Shown here piece after piece: positions 44,111 to 52,842 of a DNA stretch of 64,000 nucleotides. The position numbers and the translations under genes were made by a program. The DNA comes from Blastomonas sp. SL216 (GTDB lineage: Bacteria; Pseudomonadota; Alphaproteobacteria; Sphingomonadales; Sphingomonadaceae): positions 64,501 through 128,500 of the forward strand of contig CP113055.1 in assembly GCA_026625625.1 (NCBI GenBank). The letters run 5' to 3'. Every line of letters starts with the position of its first letter. The first letter of the stretch is position 1. Under the pieces are notes generated by a model, which did not search any database, was not told the origin of the DNA, and worked only from the letters and a program-made list of their open reading frames with translations.

Positions 44111-45508
44111 TCAGCTCCAGGCTGCGCGCGCGATCGGCAGGCCTGCATAGCGCGGCTGATCGATCAGGCAGTTTTCCGCTGCCAGCCGCCGAAGATGATG
44201 GTGAACCGCCGGGGTGGCATGGGCCGGGTCCTGCCGAAGCGCGGCGACCAGACCCGCGGCATCATAGCCCAGCACCTCGAGCCTCTTGGCCTGGCTGGCG
44301 CGCAAACCGGGGCCAAGCGCCGCATCGCGCGCCGCCATGCCGAGCGCGTTGACTGCGACCTTGGCTTCGAACCTCTGATGGCCACTGGCCTGCGCGGCAA
44401 TGCTGGAATCGAGCCAGAGGCTGACCGCGTCGATCAGCGCAGCGCCGCTGGGTACGCCATTTTCGGGCGCGATGTCGGTCAGGGGCCAGTCCATCGGTGC
44501 GGGTACATCGGCCAGGTCGTCCGACAGCATCAGCATCAGGTCGATCTCGACCTCGGACACGCGGCGGCCGATGACCAGCCGTTCGGGCCCGGCCTTGTCG
44601 CCGCGCCGCCAGATATCAGCCATGATCAGGCAGCACACGCCCCACCACAGGCACGAATAGACCAGCCAGAAGCGGAACCGCGCCGGATCGACCGGCGTCC
44701 CCGTGATGGCTTCATAATGCTGCAGCATGTCAGCGGGCTGGGCAAAGCCGCCGAGTACCTTGTCATAGCGCCCGAAGCGCCAGCTGGGGATGCAGCCAAA
44801 GGCAAGGTCCTGCACCGGATCGCCCAGATGCGCGAGTTCCCAGTCGAGCACGGCGGAAAGGCCGTCAGGCGTGATCAGCAGATTGCCCATGCGGAAATCG
44901 CCATGGCAAAGGCGCGGTTCCACCGGCTCGGGCAGTGCCCGCTCCAGCCAGCCAAAGGCCAGCGCATAGACCGGCGACACGCCGCCCAGTTCGCGCCAGC
45001 GCGCCTCCAGATCGGCGAGCATCAGCGCCGGGCTGCGATGGGCGAGGGCGGTGGGCAGGCTGGTCGGGGCGATGCCATGGATTGCGGCAAGCTGCTGCGC
45101 CCATTGCTGCGGCAGCCGCTCGAGTGCTTGCCCATAAGCGGGATCGCGCAGCAGCACCTGCGGCAACGCCTCGCCCGGCGCGCAGGCCATGACAAAGCCT
45201 TCGCCCAGCCCATCCTCGGGCGTCAGCCGCGCGCGCACCGCAGGGGCGATAACCCCGTGCGCGACGGCGCTTTCAATGACGTCAGCCTGTCCGTCGAGGG
45301 TGAGTGCGCCGGAATCGATGGCAGCGTCATCGCCCCTCAAGCCTTCGGGCATCCGCCGCAGGATGAGCAGTTCATCACCCCAGGCAAAGCGCCAGCTTTG
45401 CATGCTCGCACCACCCGATAGCCGCTTGAGCTCGGTCAGGGGGCCCGTCCCGCCGAGCCGGTTGCAGCAAAGCGTTTCCAGCCGTTCGGCAAATGCTGTA
45501 TCGTCCAT
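44111..45508 (-). CDS. Aminoglycoside-phosphotransferase-fold kinase with C-terminal DUF6285-like domain
   Basis: A 465-residue protein. The N-terminal ~340 residues have the APH kinase fold: SGGASMQSWRFAW (loop), the catalytic LCHGDFRMGNLLI and metal-binding LDWELAHLGDPVQDLAFG. The last 110 residues (VSLWLDSSIAAQASGHQRFEAKVAVNALGM) form a helical domain of the DUF6285 type. Homologues are linked to acyl-CoA metabolism (ACAD10/11-like kinases acting on hydroxyacyl chains), which is an inference here because no acyl-CoA dehydrogenase is adjacent. It is divergent from fabD. Confidence 0.85.
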   Translation of the reverse strand: MDDTAFAERLETLCCNRLGGTGPLTELKRLSGGASMQSWRFAWGDELLILRRMPEGLRGDDAAIDSGALTLDGQADVIESAVAHGVIAPAVRARLTPEDGLGEGFVMACAPGEALPQVLLRDPAYGQALERLPQQWAQQLAAIHGIAPTSLPTALAHRSPALMLADLEARWRELGGVSPVYALAFGWLERALPEPVEPRLCHGDFRMGNLLITPDGLSAVLDWELAHLGDPVQDLAFGCIPSWRFGRYDKVLGGFAQPADMLQHYEAITGTPVDPARFRFWLVYSCLWWGVCCLIMADIWRRGDKAGPERLVIGRRVSEVEIDLMLMLSDDLADVPAPMDWPLTDIAPENGVPSGAALIDAVSLWLDSSIAAQASGHQRFEAKVAVNALGMAARDAALGPGLRASQAKRLEVLGYDAAGLVAALRQDPAHATPAVHHHLRRLAAENCLIDQPRYAGLPIARAAWS

Positions 45509-45658
45509 GATGCGCTGTTAATCGATCGGTTAACTTGCGGCAACCCGCTTGCAAGCAAGGAACTTGCAACGCGGCGGCAACGGGGATAACGGGCGGCGCT
45601 TGACGCAGGGGCTGGAGGGCTCCGGCGCGACATCTTGGGGCGAGGGACGTCTAGGGTC

Positions 45659-46594
45659 ATGACACGCGCATTCATTTTTCCGGGACAGGGCAGCCAGAAG
45701 GTCGGCATGGGCAAGGCGCTTGCCGAAGCGAGCGCCGAGGCGCGCGCCGTGTTCCAGGAGGTCAACGACGCGCTCGGCCAGAATCTGTTCAAGCTGATGT
45801 GCGAAGGCCCGGCGGACGAATTGCAGCTGACCGAGAACGCGCAGCCCGCGATCATGGCCAATGCCATTGCGGTCTATCGTGCGTTGCAGGGCGCGGCGGG
45901 CGACCTGCCGGTCAGCTTTGCCTATGTCGCCGGGCACAGCCTGGGCGAATATAGCGCGCTGTGCGCCGCCGGGTCGATCGATCTGGCCACCACGGCCAGG
46001 CTGCTCAAGCTGCGCGGCCAGGCGATGCAGGCCGCGGTGCCGGTGGGCGAGGGCGCGATGGCCGCGCTGCTCGGCATCGAGTTCGAGGAAGCGCTAAAGG
46101 CCGCCGAGCAGGCAGCGGGCGACCAGGTCTGTGCCGTCGCCAACGACAATGCCTTTGGTCAGGCTGTGATCTCCGGCCATGTGGCGGCTGTCGAGCGCTG
46201 CCTGCCGATCGCCAAGGAGATGGGCGCGCGCAAGGCGATGATGCTGCCCGTTTCCGCGCCCTTCCACTGCGCGCTGATGCAGCCCGCCGCCGACCGCATG
46301 GCCGAGGCTTTGGCCGGAACCGAGATCAAGGACCCCAGCGTGCCGCTGTTTGCCAATGTCACCGCCGCGCCGGTCAGCGATGCGGGCACGATCCGCAACC
46401 TGCTGGTCGATCAGGTGACCGGCATGGTCCGCTGGCGGGAATCGGTCATCGCCATGCGCGATGCGGGCGTGAACCATTTCATCGAACTGGGCGGCAAGGT
46501 GCTGGTCCCAATGATCAAGCGCATCGTCGAGGATGTCGACAGCGAGAGCATCGTCGAGATGAGCGATATCGACAGCCTGCTCGAAGCGGTTTGA
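45659..46594 (+). CDS. fabD: Malonyl-CoA:ACP transacylase FabD
   Basis: A 311-residue transacylase that loads malonate onto [24 protein letters not shown] starts the domain, the nucleophile elbow is [14 protein letters not shown], and [23 protein letters not shown] contains the catalytic His. The start at 45659 ([11 protein letters not shown]) is at the conserved N-terminus. First gene of fabD-fabG-acpP-fabF-mltG. Confidence 0.97.
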   Translation: MTRAFIFPGQGSQKVGMGKALAEASAEARAVFQEVNDALGQNLFKLMCEGPADELQLTENAQPAIMANAIAVYRALQGAAGDLPVSFAYVAGHSLGEYSALCAAGSIDLATTARLLKLRGQAMQAAVPVGEGAMAALLGIEFEEALKAAEQAAGDQVCAVANDNAFGQAVISGHVAAVERCLPIAKEMGARKAMMLPVSAPFHCALMQPAADRMAEALAGTEIKDPSVPLFANVTAAPVSDAGTIRNLLVDQVTGMVRWRESVIAMRDAGVNHFIELGGKVLVPMIKRIVEDVDSESIVEMSDIDSLLEAV

Positions 46595-46596
46595 GG

Positions 46597-46753
46597 TTTG
46601 TATCCTCTCCCGTCACGGGAGAGGATACAAAGGCTTGGCAGCTTGCTGCCTAGCCGATGTTGGAGAGGGCATCGCGGAATCGTGCCCCCTCTCCCGCTGC
46701 GACGAGGCGGACAAGCCGCCAAGTCTCGCGGCCTCTCCCGCAAGGGGAGAGGC
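46597..46753. repeat. Compound palindromic repeats between fabD and fabG
   Basis: Begins two bases after the fabD stop with a 16-bp perfect hairpin (TTTGTATCCTCTCCCG, loop TCA, then the exact complement; 46597-46631). Further on are CTTGGCAGCTTGCTGCC-type short dyads, CCGCC/GGCGG, and a closing GCCTCTCCC/GGGAGAGGC hairpin (46731-46739 with 46745-46753). There is no T run. It has the look of a mosaic intergenic repeat, possibly a mRNA stabiliser or partial attenuator between fabD and fabG. Confidence 0.7.
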
Positions 46754-46773
46754 AAAGCTATGGAGTATTTCGA

Positions 46774-47511
46774 ATGTTCGATCTTACAGGCATGACCGCC
46801 CTGGTCACCGGCGCAAGCGGCGGCATCGGCTCGGCGATCGCACGCGGTCTGGCGGCGCATGGTGCGCGGCTGGCGCTGTCGGGCAGCAACGAGGCCAAGC
46901 TCAAGGACTTTGCAGCCTCGCTGGGCGGCGATCATGTCGCGCTGACCTGCAACCTTTCCGATGCGGCGGCGGTCGATGCGCTGGTGCCGCAGGCGGTGGA
47001 AGCGCTGGGATCGCTCGACATTCTGGTCAACAATGCCGGCATCACCCGCGACAATCTGGCGATGCGGATGAAGGACGAGGAATGGTCCGATGTCATCAGC
47101 GTCAATCTGGAAGCCGCATTCCGCCTGTGCCGTGCCGCCGCCAAGCCGATGATGAAGGCGCGCTTCGGCCGCATGATCTCGATCACCAGCGTGGTGGGGG
47201 CAACCGGCAATCCCGGCCAGGCCAATTATGCCGCGTCCAAGGCGGGGCTGGTGGGCATGTCCAAGGCGCTGGCGGCAGAACTTGCCAGCCGCAACATCAC
47301 CGTCAACTGCGTCGCGCCGGGCTTTATCGCGTCGGCCATGACCGAAGTGCTGCCCGAGGCGCAGAAGAGCGCCTTGCTGGGCCGCATCCCGGCGGGCAAG
47401 CTGGGCGAGGGTGATGATGTTGCCGCAGCGGTGGTCTATCTGGCCAGCCGCGAGGCAGGCTATGTCACCGGGCAGACGCTGCACGTCAACGGCGGCATGG
47501 CCATGCTGTAA
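46774..47511 (+). CDS. fabG: 3-oxoacyl-ACP reductase FabG
   Basis: A 245-residue short-chain reductase, NADPH-dependent, second step of each fatty acid elongation cycle. MFDLTGMTALVTGASGGIGSAIARGLAAHGARLALSG has the GxxxGxG cofactor motif; NNAGITRD, the catalytic Ser in ITSVVGATGN and YAASKAGLVGMSK (Tyr/Lys) complete the active site. The ATG at 46774 has GGAG nine bases upstream. Confidence 0.97.
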   Translation: MFDLTGMTALVTGASGGIGSAIARGLAAHGARLALSGSNEAKLKDFAASLGGDHVALTCNLSDAAAVDALVPQAVEALGSLDILVNNAGITRDNLAMRMKDEEWSDVISVNLEAAFRLCRAAAKPMMKARFGRMISITSVVGATGNPGQANYAASKAGLVGMSKALAAELASRNITVNCVAPGFIASAMTEVLPEAQKSALLGRIPAGKLGEGDDVAAAVVYLASREAGYVTGQTLHVNGGMAML

Positions 47512-47605
47512 CGCAGCCCTCTTGCCAGCCGATAAAAGCGGCATTAGGGCGTGGCAGTGATTTCAGTTCGCATATTTCGTTACACACAAACCGAAGGAAC
47601 TCTGA

Positions 47606-47842
47606 ATGAGTGAGACTGGGGACCGCGTCAAAAAAATCGTGATCGAGCACCTCGGCGTGGAAGCCGAGAAGGTCACCGAAGACGCAAGCTTCATCGACGA
47701 TCTGGGTGCTGACAGCCTGGACATCGTTGAACTGGTGATGGCTTTCGAAGAAGAGTTCGGTGTGGAAATCCCCGACGATGCTGCCGAAAAGATCAGCACC
47801 GTCAACGATGCCATCGAATATATCGACAGCCACAAGGGCTGA
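47606..47842 (+). CDS. acpP: Acyl carrier protein
   Basis: A 78-residue acidic carrier protein with the phosphopantetheine-attachment Ser in [52 protein letters not shown] precedes it. GAAGGAA lies just before the ATG. It is followed by a terminator, so acpP may be expressed more than fabF, as is usual. Confidence 0.98.
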   Translation: MSETGDRVKKIVIEHLGVEAEKVTEDASFIDDLGADSLDIVELVMAFEEEFGVEIPDDAAEKISTVNDAIEYIDSHKG

Positions 47843-47958
47843 TTTGCTGCTGGCACAGGGGCCCATCGCACCGGCATGGCACCGCTTTGACGCAGGTCGG
47901 CGGGCCGGGTCCGGTGGGCAGCGTCGCTGCGCTATGGCAGCGAGCATGTGAAGATTGG

Positions 47959-48003
47959 ATGGCTTCCCTGATCGTCGCGTGACGACGCAGGGAGGCCATT
48001 TTT
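47959..48003 (+). terminator. Terminator after acpP
   Basis: An imperfect hairpin: ATGGC-TTCCCTG-CGTCG on the left and CGACG-CAGGGA-GGCCAT on the right (47959-47999), followed by TTTTTCG. It separates acpP from fabF. Confidence 0.7.
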
Positions 48004-48073
48004 CGTTTTCGAGCACGGCAGTCCAGGCCCATTGTGCGCCTGGCTGCGAAACAGGTTTTCAGGAGTGGGGCGA

Positions 48074-49333
48074 ATGCGCCGTGTAGTCATTACGGGTCTG
48101 GGTCTGGTCACGCCTTTGGGGGCGGATGTCGAGACCGCGTGGAGCAATCTGATCGCCTCCAGATCGGGCGCGGGCACGATTACCCGTTTCGACGCGAGCG
48201 AGTACAAGTGCCGCATCGCCTGCGAGGTAAAGCCTGCGACACACGAATATGGCTTCGACCCCAACAAGCGCGTCGACCACAAGGTGCAGCGCCAGGTCGA
48301 TCCGTTCATCATCTATGGCATCGATGCCGCCGGACAGGCGCTGGAAGATGCCGGGCTGACCGACATGAGCGAGGCCGAACGGCTGCGCGCGGGCTGCTCG
48401 ATCGGATCGGGCATTGGCGGGCTTCCGGGCATCGCCAGCGAGTCGCTGGTGCTCAATGAAAAGGGACCGGGCCGCGTCAGCCCGCATTTCGTGCATGGCC
48501 GCCTGATCAACCTGATCTCGGGCCAGGTCAGCATCAAATACGGCCTGATGGGCCCGAACCACGCCGTCGTCACCGCGTGTTCGACCGGTGCGCATTCGAT
48601 CGGCGATGCCGCCCGGATGATCGCGCTCGACGATGCCGATGTCATGCTGGCGGGTGGTGCGGAAGGCGCGATCTGCCCGATCGGCATTGCCGGTTTCGCC
48701 CAGGCCCGTGCGCTTTCGACCGGCTTCAACGACACGCCCGAGCGCGCCTCGCGCCCCTATGATGTCGACCGCGACGGCTTCGTCATGGGCGAGGGTGCGG
48801 GCGTTGTTGTGCTCGAAGAATATGAGCGGGCCAAGGCGCGCGGTGCGAAAATCTATGCCGAGGTGATCGGCTATGGCCTGACCGGCGATGCCTATCACGT
48901 TACCGCCCCGCATCCCGAAGGTTCGGGAGCGTTCCGCTCGATGGAAATGGCGTTGCGCAAGTCGGGCCTGGCGCTCGAGGATATCGATTACATCAACGCG
49001 CACGGCACCTCGACCCCGCTCGGCGACGAGCTGGAGCTGGGCGCGGTGCGCCGTCTGTTCGGCAGCGCGATCGACACGCTGTCGATGAGCAGCACCAAAT
49101 CGGCTATCGGCCATCTTCTGGGGGGCGCAGGCGCAGTGGAATCGATCTTCTGCGTGCTGGCGATGCGCGACCAGATCGTGCCGCCGACGCTGAACCTCGA
49201 CAATCCCAGCGAAAGCTGCACCGGCGTCGACCTGGTCCCGCACAAGGCCAAGGAACGCAAGGTGCGCGCGGTGCTGAACAACAGCTTCGGCTTTGGCGGC
49301 ACCAATGCCAGCCTGATCATGAAGGCGGTCTGA
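48074..49333 (+). CDS. fabF: 3-oxoacyl-ACP synthase II FabF
   Basis: A 419-residue condensing enzyme (KAS II). MRRVVITGLGLVTPLG opens the protein, the catalytic Cys is in VTACSTGAHSIGDAARMI, and the two His are in INAHGTSTPLGDELEL and SAIGHLLGGAGAVES. The ATG at 48074 has AGGAG upstream; an earlier in-frame ATG at 48032 is not needed. Confidence 0.97.
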   Translation: MRRVVITGLGLVTPLGADVETAWSNLIASRSGAGTITRFDASEYKCRIACEVKPATHEYGFDPNKRVDHKVQRQVDPFIIYGIDAAGQALEDAGLTDMSEAERLRAGCSIGSGIGGLPGIASESLVLNEKGPGRVSPHFVHGRLINLISGQVSIKYGLMGPNHAVVTACSTGAHSIGDAARMIALDDADVMLAGGAEGAICPIGIAGFAQARALSTGFNDTPERASRPYDVDRDGFVMGEGAGVVVLEEYERAKARGAKIYAEVIGYGLTGDAYHVTAPHPEGSGAFRSMEMALRKSGLALEDIDYINAHGTSTPLGDELELGAVRRLFGSAIDTLSMSSTKSAIGHLLGGAGAVESIFCVLAMRDQIVPPTLNLDNPSESCTGVDLVPHKAKERKVRAVLNNSFGFGGTNASLIMKAV

Positions 49334-49340
49334 CGCGATC

Positions 49341-50315
49341 ATGCTGCGCCGTCTGGGATGCATCGTTCTGGCAGGCGCTGCGGCGCTGATACTGCTGATC
49401 GGCGGCAATTTCTATTGGGGCTGGACCGCGTCCGGCCCCGCAGCCGAAGAACTGGCGGTGGTCATTCCCGCCGGCAGTTCACTGGCCAGCGCCGCGCAGG
49501 TTCTGGAGGAGAAGGGCGCGATCAGCTCGGCTGGCGCTTTCCTGAACCGCGCGAAGGTGTTCGGCGGCAGCGATCCGATCAAGGCGGGCGAGTTCGTCAT
49601 CCCGGCTGGCGCCAGCAATGCGCAGATCCTCAGCATCCTGCAGGGCGGCGAGGTTGTCCTCCGCATGGTGACGGTGCCTGAAGGCATGCCCAGCATCCTG
49701 GTGCATGAAAAGCTGATGGCGGAAAAGCTGCTGACCGGGGACGTGCCGGTGCCCGAAGAGGGCACGATCCTGCCCGAAAGCTACAGCTTCGAACGCGGTG
49801 AAAAGCGCATCGCGGTAATGCTGCGCATGCAAAAGGCGATGCAGGACACGATCGACGAGCTGTGGCCCAACCGCTCGCCCGACACCGTGGCGAAGACCCC
49901 GCAACAGGCGATTACGCTGGCAGCGATCGTCGAGAAGGAAACCGGCAAGCCTTCGGAGCGCCGCATGATCGCAGGCGTCTATAGCAACCGCGTCCGCAAG
50001 GGCATGATGCTGCAGGCGGATCCGACGATCATCTACCCGATCACGCGCGGCAAGCCGCTGGGCCGCCGCATCCGCCAGTCCGAGATCTCGGCGGTGAACG
50101 ACTATAACACCTATGCGATGACCGGCCTGCCCAAGGGACCGATCACCAATCCGGGCCGTGCCTCGATCGAGGCGGTGCTCAACCCCGCACGCACCGATGC
50201 GCTGTTCTTTGTGGCGGACGGCACCGGCGGCCATGTGTTCGCCAGCACGCTGGCCGACCATAACCGCAATGTCGAAAAATGGTTCGCCATCCGCCGCGCG
50301 CGCGGGGAGATGTAG
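49341..50315 (+). CDS. mltG: Endolytic transglycosylase MltG
   Basis: A 324-residue membrane-anchored lytic transglycosylase that ends glycan strand growth. One N-terminal helix (LGCIVLAGAAALILLIGGNFYWGW), a LysM-like region (VIPAGSSLASAAQVLEEKGAIS), then the YceG core: catalytic Glu in LAAIVEKETGK, MMLQADPTIIYPI and NTYAMTGLPKGPITNPG. It follows fabF by 7 bases, completing a standard lipid-envelope cluster. Confidence 0.96.
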   Translation: MLRRLGCIVLAGAAALILLIGGNFYWGWTASGPAAEELAVVIPAGSSLASAAQVLEEKGAISSAGAFLNRAKVFGGSDPIKAGEFVIPAGASNAQILSILQGGEVVLRMVTVPEGMPSILVHEKLMAEKLLTGDVPVPEEGTILPESYSFERGEKRIAVMLRMQKAMQDTIDELWPNRSPDTVAKTPQQAITLAAIVEKETGKPSERRMIAGVYSNRVRKGMMLQADPTIIYPITRGKPLGRRIRQSEISAVNDYNTYAMTGLPKGPITNPGRASIEAVLNPARTDALFFVADGTGGHVFASTLADHNRNVEKWFAIRRARGEM

Positions 50316-50735
50316 CTACCGGCTCCAGCGGCGCTTCTTCGCCGTCAGGCACAGCCAGATTTCGAGCGCGATCGATCCGGCCACCAGCAGCTGGAAGCCC
50401 AGCACTTCGGTGGTCAGCCGCGATGCATCACCAAACAGCCATGCATTCTGCAGCACCAGCCCCACTGCAGAGGTGATGAACAGCCACAGCGCGAAGTTGC
50501 GGCGCAGCAGCAGCGCGATGGCGCCTGCCGTGCCTGCCACTGTCGCCAGGACGAAACCGTAAAAGGCGATGGCTGGGCGTTCCGCATAAAGCGTCTGCTG
50601 CGCCGGAGCCAGCTTGGACACATCGCCCAGGCCCAGCACCGGATCGAACAGCAGGGCGACAAGGCCAATGACGTTCCACGCCAGCAGAACGATGGCCAGC
50701 AGCCAGAACCAGCCCAGGGGCCGCGACAGGATCAT
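50316..50735 (-). CDS. Four-helix membrane protein, function unknown
   Basis: A 139-residue protein with about four transmembrane helices: WFWLLAIVLLAWNVIGLVALLF, IAFYGFVLATVAGTAGAIALLL, FALWLFITSAVGLVLQNAW and LVAGSIALEIWLCLTA. A short loop includes PAQQTLYAERP. This profile is frequent in alphaproteobacterial membrane proteins without assigned function. The start at 50735 has AAGGACC upstream. Its stop codon abuts that of mltG. Confidence 0.72.
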   Translation of the reverse strand: MILSRPLGWFWLLAIVLLAWNVIGLVALLFDPVLGLGDVSKLAPAQQTLYAERPAIAFYGFVLATVAGTAGAIALLLRRNFALWLFITSAVGLVLQNAWLFGDASRLTTEVLGFQLLVAGSIALEIWLCLTAKKRRWSR

Positions 50736-50955
50736 AGAGGGTCCTTCCCGATACATCCAGAATGAAGGTAATTTTCGTGACGTGAAGCATGTCATGCCTG
50801 AATGCGCCCGGTCCAATGGACTGTCATGGCCAATGCGACCAATTCATCGAAAAAAGCGATCACGGCATCATAATGTTTTCATTTCACATGCGCCGGTCGA
50901 ATCCCTAGATGCTGCGTTGCAAAACAAATTTCCCCCATCGTTCAAGGAGTTTCCC

Positions 50956-51501
50956 ATGATCGGACGTCACGTCCCCAATGTCTGCCTGAAAACGCGTGTG
51001 CGCGACGACAGCATCGAAGGCCCCAACCCGTTCCGTTGGGAAGACAAGCTCACCGGCGATCTGGTCGCTGGCAAGCGCGTCGTCATCTTCTCGCTGCCCG
51101 GCGCCTTCACCCCGACCTGCTCGAACTCGCAGGTCCCCGGCTTTGAAGCACTGTACGACGATTTCCGCGCGCAGGGCATCGACGAAATCTACTGCGTGTC
51201 GGTCAACGACGCGTTCGTGATGTACCAGTGGGGCAAGTCGCTGGGCGTCGAAAAGGTCAAGCTGCTTCCCGATGGCTCGGCCGACTTCACCCGCCGCATG
51301 GGCATGCTGATCCGCAAGGACCATGTCGGCTTTGGTGAGCGCAGCTGGCGCTATGCCATGGTCGTCGACAACGGCGTGGTGACCGACTGGTTCGAAGAGC
51401 CGGGCATCAACGATCACGGTCTGGACAGCGATCCCTATGGCGAAACCGCCCCGGAAAACGTGCTGGCCAAGATCAAGGAAAAGCAGCTCGAAGCGGCCTG
51501 A
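50956..51501 (+). CDS. Prx5-type peroxiredoxin
   Basis: A 181-residue thiol peroxidase. The peroxidatic Cys is in LPGAFTPTCSNSQVPGFE, and the loop CVSVNDAFVMYQWGKSLG and the conserved Arg in GFGERSWRYAMVVDNG fit the PrxV group. Only one further Cys (YCVSVND) is a candidate resolving residue. It reduces peroxides in the cytoplasm, with glutaredoxin or thioredoxin as the usual donor. The start at 50956 has AAGGAG seven bases upstream; an earlier in-frame start is not supported. Confidence 0.92.
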   Translation: MIGRHVPNVCLKTRVRDDSIEGPNPFRWEDKLTGDLVAGKRVVIFSLPGAFTPTCSNSQVPGFEALYDDFRAQGIDEIYCVSVNDAFVMYQWGKSLGVEKVKLLPDGSADFTRRMGMLIRKDHVGFGERSWRYAMVVDNGVVTDWFEEPGINDHGLDSDPYGETAPENVLAKIKEKQLEAA

Positions 51502-51540
51502 GCCGTTTGAGCGAAGAAATCCCTAGACGGGTCGCAAGCG

Positions 51541-51573
51541 GGGGCGCGGTGCAGCAATGTACCGCGCCCCTTT
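51541..51573 (+). terminator. Terminator after the peroxiredoxin gene
   Basis: Perfect 10-bp stem GGGGCGCGGT / ACCGCGCCCC (51541-51550 with 51561-51570) with a 10-base loop, followed by TTTGCGT. It lies 40 bases after the stop codon. Confidence 0.7.
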
Positions 51574-51605
51574 GCGTATCAGCCACCGGCCGCTAGAAGC
51601 TCGAA

Positions 51606-52127
51606 ATGCGGCGCGATCCGATCATCATGACCGCCCAGATGGGCGCAGCCGACCAGAGCTGGGCCGATGGCCTTCGCCGCGCGCACTATCCGCCAGAGCG
51701 CAATGTGGTCGATGCGCATATCACACTGTTCCACCACCTGCCGGGCCATTGCGAAGGCGAGATCGTAGAGCGCACCCGCGCATTGGCGCGCGAGTTTGCA
51801 CCGCCCGATGCGCGGCTGAGCGACGTGATGCGCATGGGCAATGGCGTGGCGTTTCGTGTTCACGCGCCCGGCCTGCTCGCGCTGCGCGACATGGTGGCAG
51901 AGGGGCTGCACGGTCTGCTGACCGCGCAGGACCAGGGCCAGCCAAGGTTGCACATCACTGTGCAGAACAAGGTCGAGCCCGCCACTGCCCGTGCGCTGCA
52001 TGCCAGCCTGACCGCCGGTTTTGTCCCGCGGCCGCTGGCGATCACCGGGCTGGCGCTGCATTTCTACAAGGGCGGGCCGTGGGAGCCGATCGGCAGCTGG
52101 CCCTTCCGGGGCCGGGCGCGCGCGTGA
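51606..52127 (+). CDS. 2'-5' RNA ligase (2H phosphoesterase) family protein
   Basis: A 173-residue protein with the paired 2H motifs: VDAHITLFHHLP (first HxT) and PRLHITVQNKVEP (second HxT). The fold is used by LigT/ThpR-type cyclic phosphodiesterases and RNA 2'-5' ligases. Substrate choice among 2',3'-cyclic phosphates, ADP-ribose derivatives and oligoadenylates cannot be told. No RNA-repair partner is nearby. It converges with the next membrane-protein gene. Confidence 0.85.
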   Translation: MRRDPIIMTAQMGAADQSWADGLRRAHYPPERNVVDAHITLFHHLPGHCEGEIVERTRALAREFAPPDARLSDVMRMGNGVAFRVHAPGLLALRDMVAEGLHGLLTAQDQGQPRLHITVQNKVEPATARALHASLTAGFVPRPLAITGLALHFYKGGPWEPIGSWPFRGRARA

Positions 52128-52133
52128 ACGCGA

Positions 52134-52625
52134 TCAGCGCTGCCGCAGCGCCGTCAGCCCGGCGCGGATCGCCAGCACAAGCGTCGCCAGGATGGCGCTG
52201 CCAGTGAGCGCGAACTTGACCGGGGTGAGCAGCGTCTTGGCATCCAGCCAGTCTGCGCGCCCGCTCAGGCCTAGCAGTTGCACGGCATTTTCCGCATAGT
52301 CGGCCACCATGCCGCCCAGCATTACCCAGGCAATCCAGCGCGCCTTGGCTCCGCCCAGCCGGATGGCCAGCCCGGCGAAGAACGCGCCATAAGCCAGCGG
52401 ATACAGCCCGTCGTAAATCAGCGTGGCATGCGCATGCACGTCGCGCTGCCAGGGCGAGAGCCGCGCGAGCAGCACGCGCGCATCCGCGCCGTTGAGCGTC
52501 AGGTCCAGCATCCCGCCTATCGTCTCCCCCGTCTGCCGCAGCAGCGCGCCGAGCAGCACCATGGCCGCAAAGCTGATCGCGATGATCGAGGTGCGGGCGA
52601 GGGGCGGGATAGGCTTTGGCATCAT
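52134..52625 (-). CDS. Four-helix membrane protein, function unknown
   Basis: A 163-residue protein with four hydrophobic segments: SIIAISFAAMVLLGALL, LAYGAFFAGLAIRLG, WIAWVMLGGMVADYAENAVQLLGL and FALTGSAILATLVLAIRAGL. ADYAENAVQ inside the third helix is notably polar. No family can be named. Its promoter region is shared, divergently, with the outer-membrane/caspase operon. Confidence 0.72.
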   Translation of the reverse strand: MMPKPIPPLARTSIIAISFAAMVLLGALLRQTGETIGGMLDLTLNGADARVLLARLSPWQRDVHAHATLIYDGLYPLAYGAFFAGLAIRLGGAKARWIAWVMLGGMVADYAENAVQLLGLSGRADWLDAKTLLTPVKFALTGSAILATLVLAIRAGLTALRQR

Positions 52626-52700
52626 TCACTGTCCCCTCCGACCGCCGCCCCTGCCCGGCGTAAATTCAAACGCAACCATTTAAGTCATTGAGCAAACAAC

Positions 52701-52730
52701 GATTTGTCACCGTTTGCGACAATTTGCCAC
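52701..52730 (+). promoter_or_regulatory. Three 10-bp direct repeats upstream of the caspase operon
   Basis: GATTTGTCAC, CGTTTGCGAC and AATTTGCCAC lie head to tail without a gap (consensus NNTTTGNSAC). The 10-bp step puts all three on nearly the same face of the helix. An inverted copy-like AGCAAACAAC precedes them. They are 113-142 bases before the GTG start of the first gene of the operon, the usual place for a cooperative activator or repressor. Confidence 0.5.
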
Positions 52731-52842
52731 ACGCGCACGACATGCAACCTGTGCATCTTCACGGCGTGGGAAGGGGCTGGCTGCGAGGATATTGAATGGC
52801 CCTGACCTGACAGTCAAACCGTGTTTTCAGGGGGTTTCATCC

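Noticed and set aside
50614-50955. Longer upstream start for the peroxiredoxin
   Set aside because: The extension overlaps the antisense membrane-protein gene, and AAGGAG sits just before the ATG at 50956, where family homology begins.
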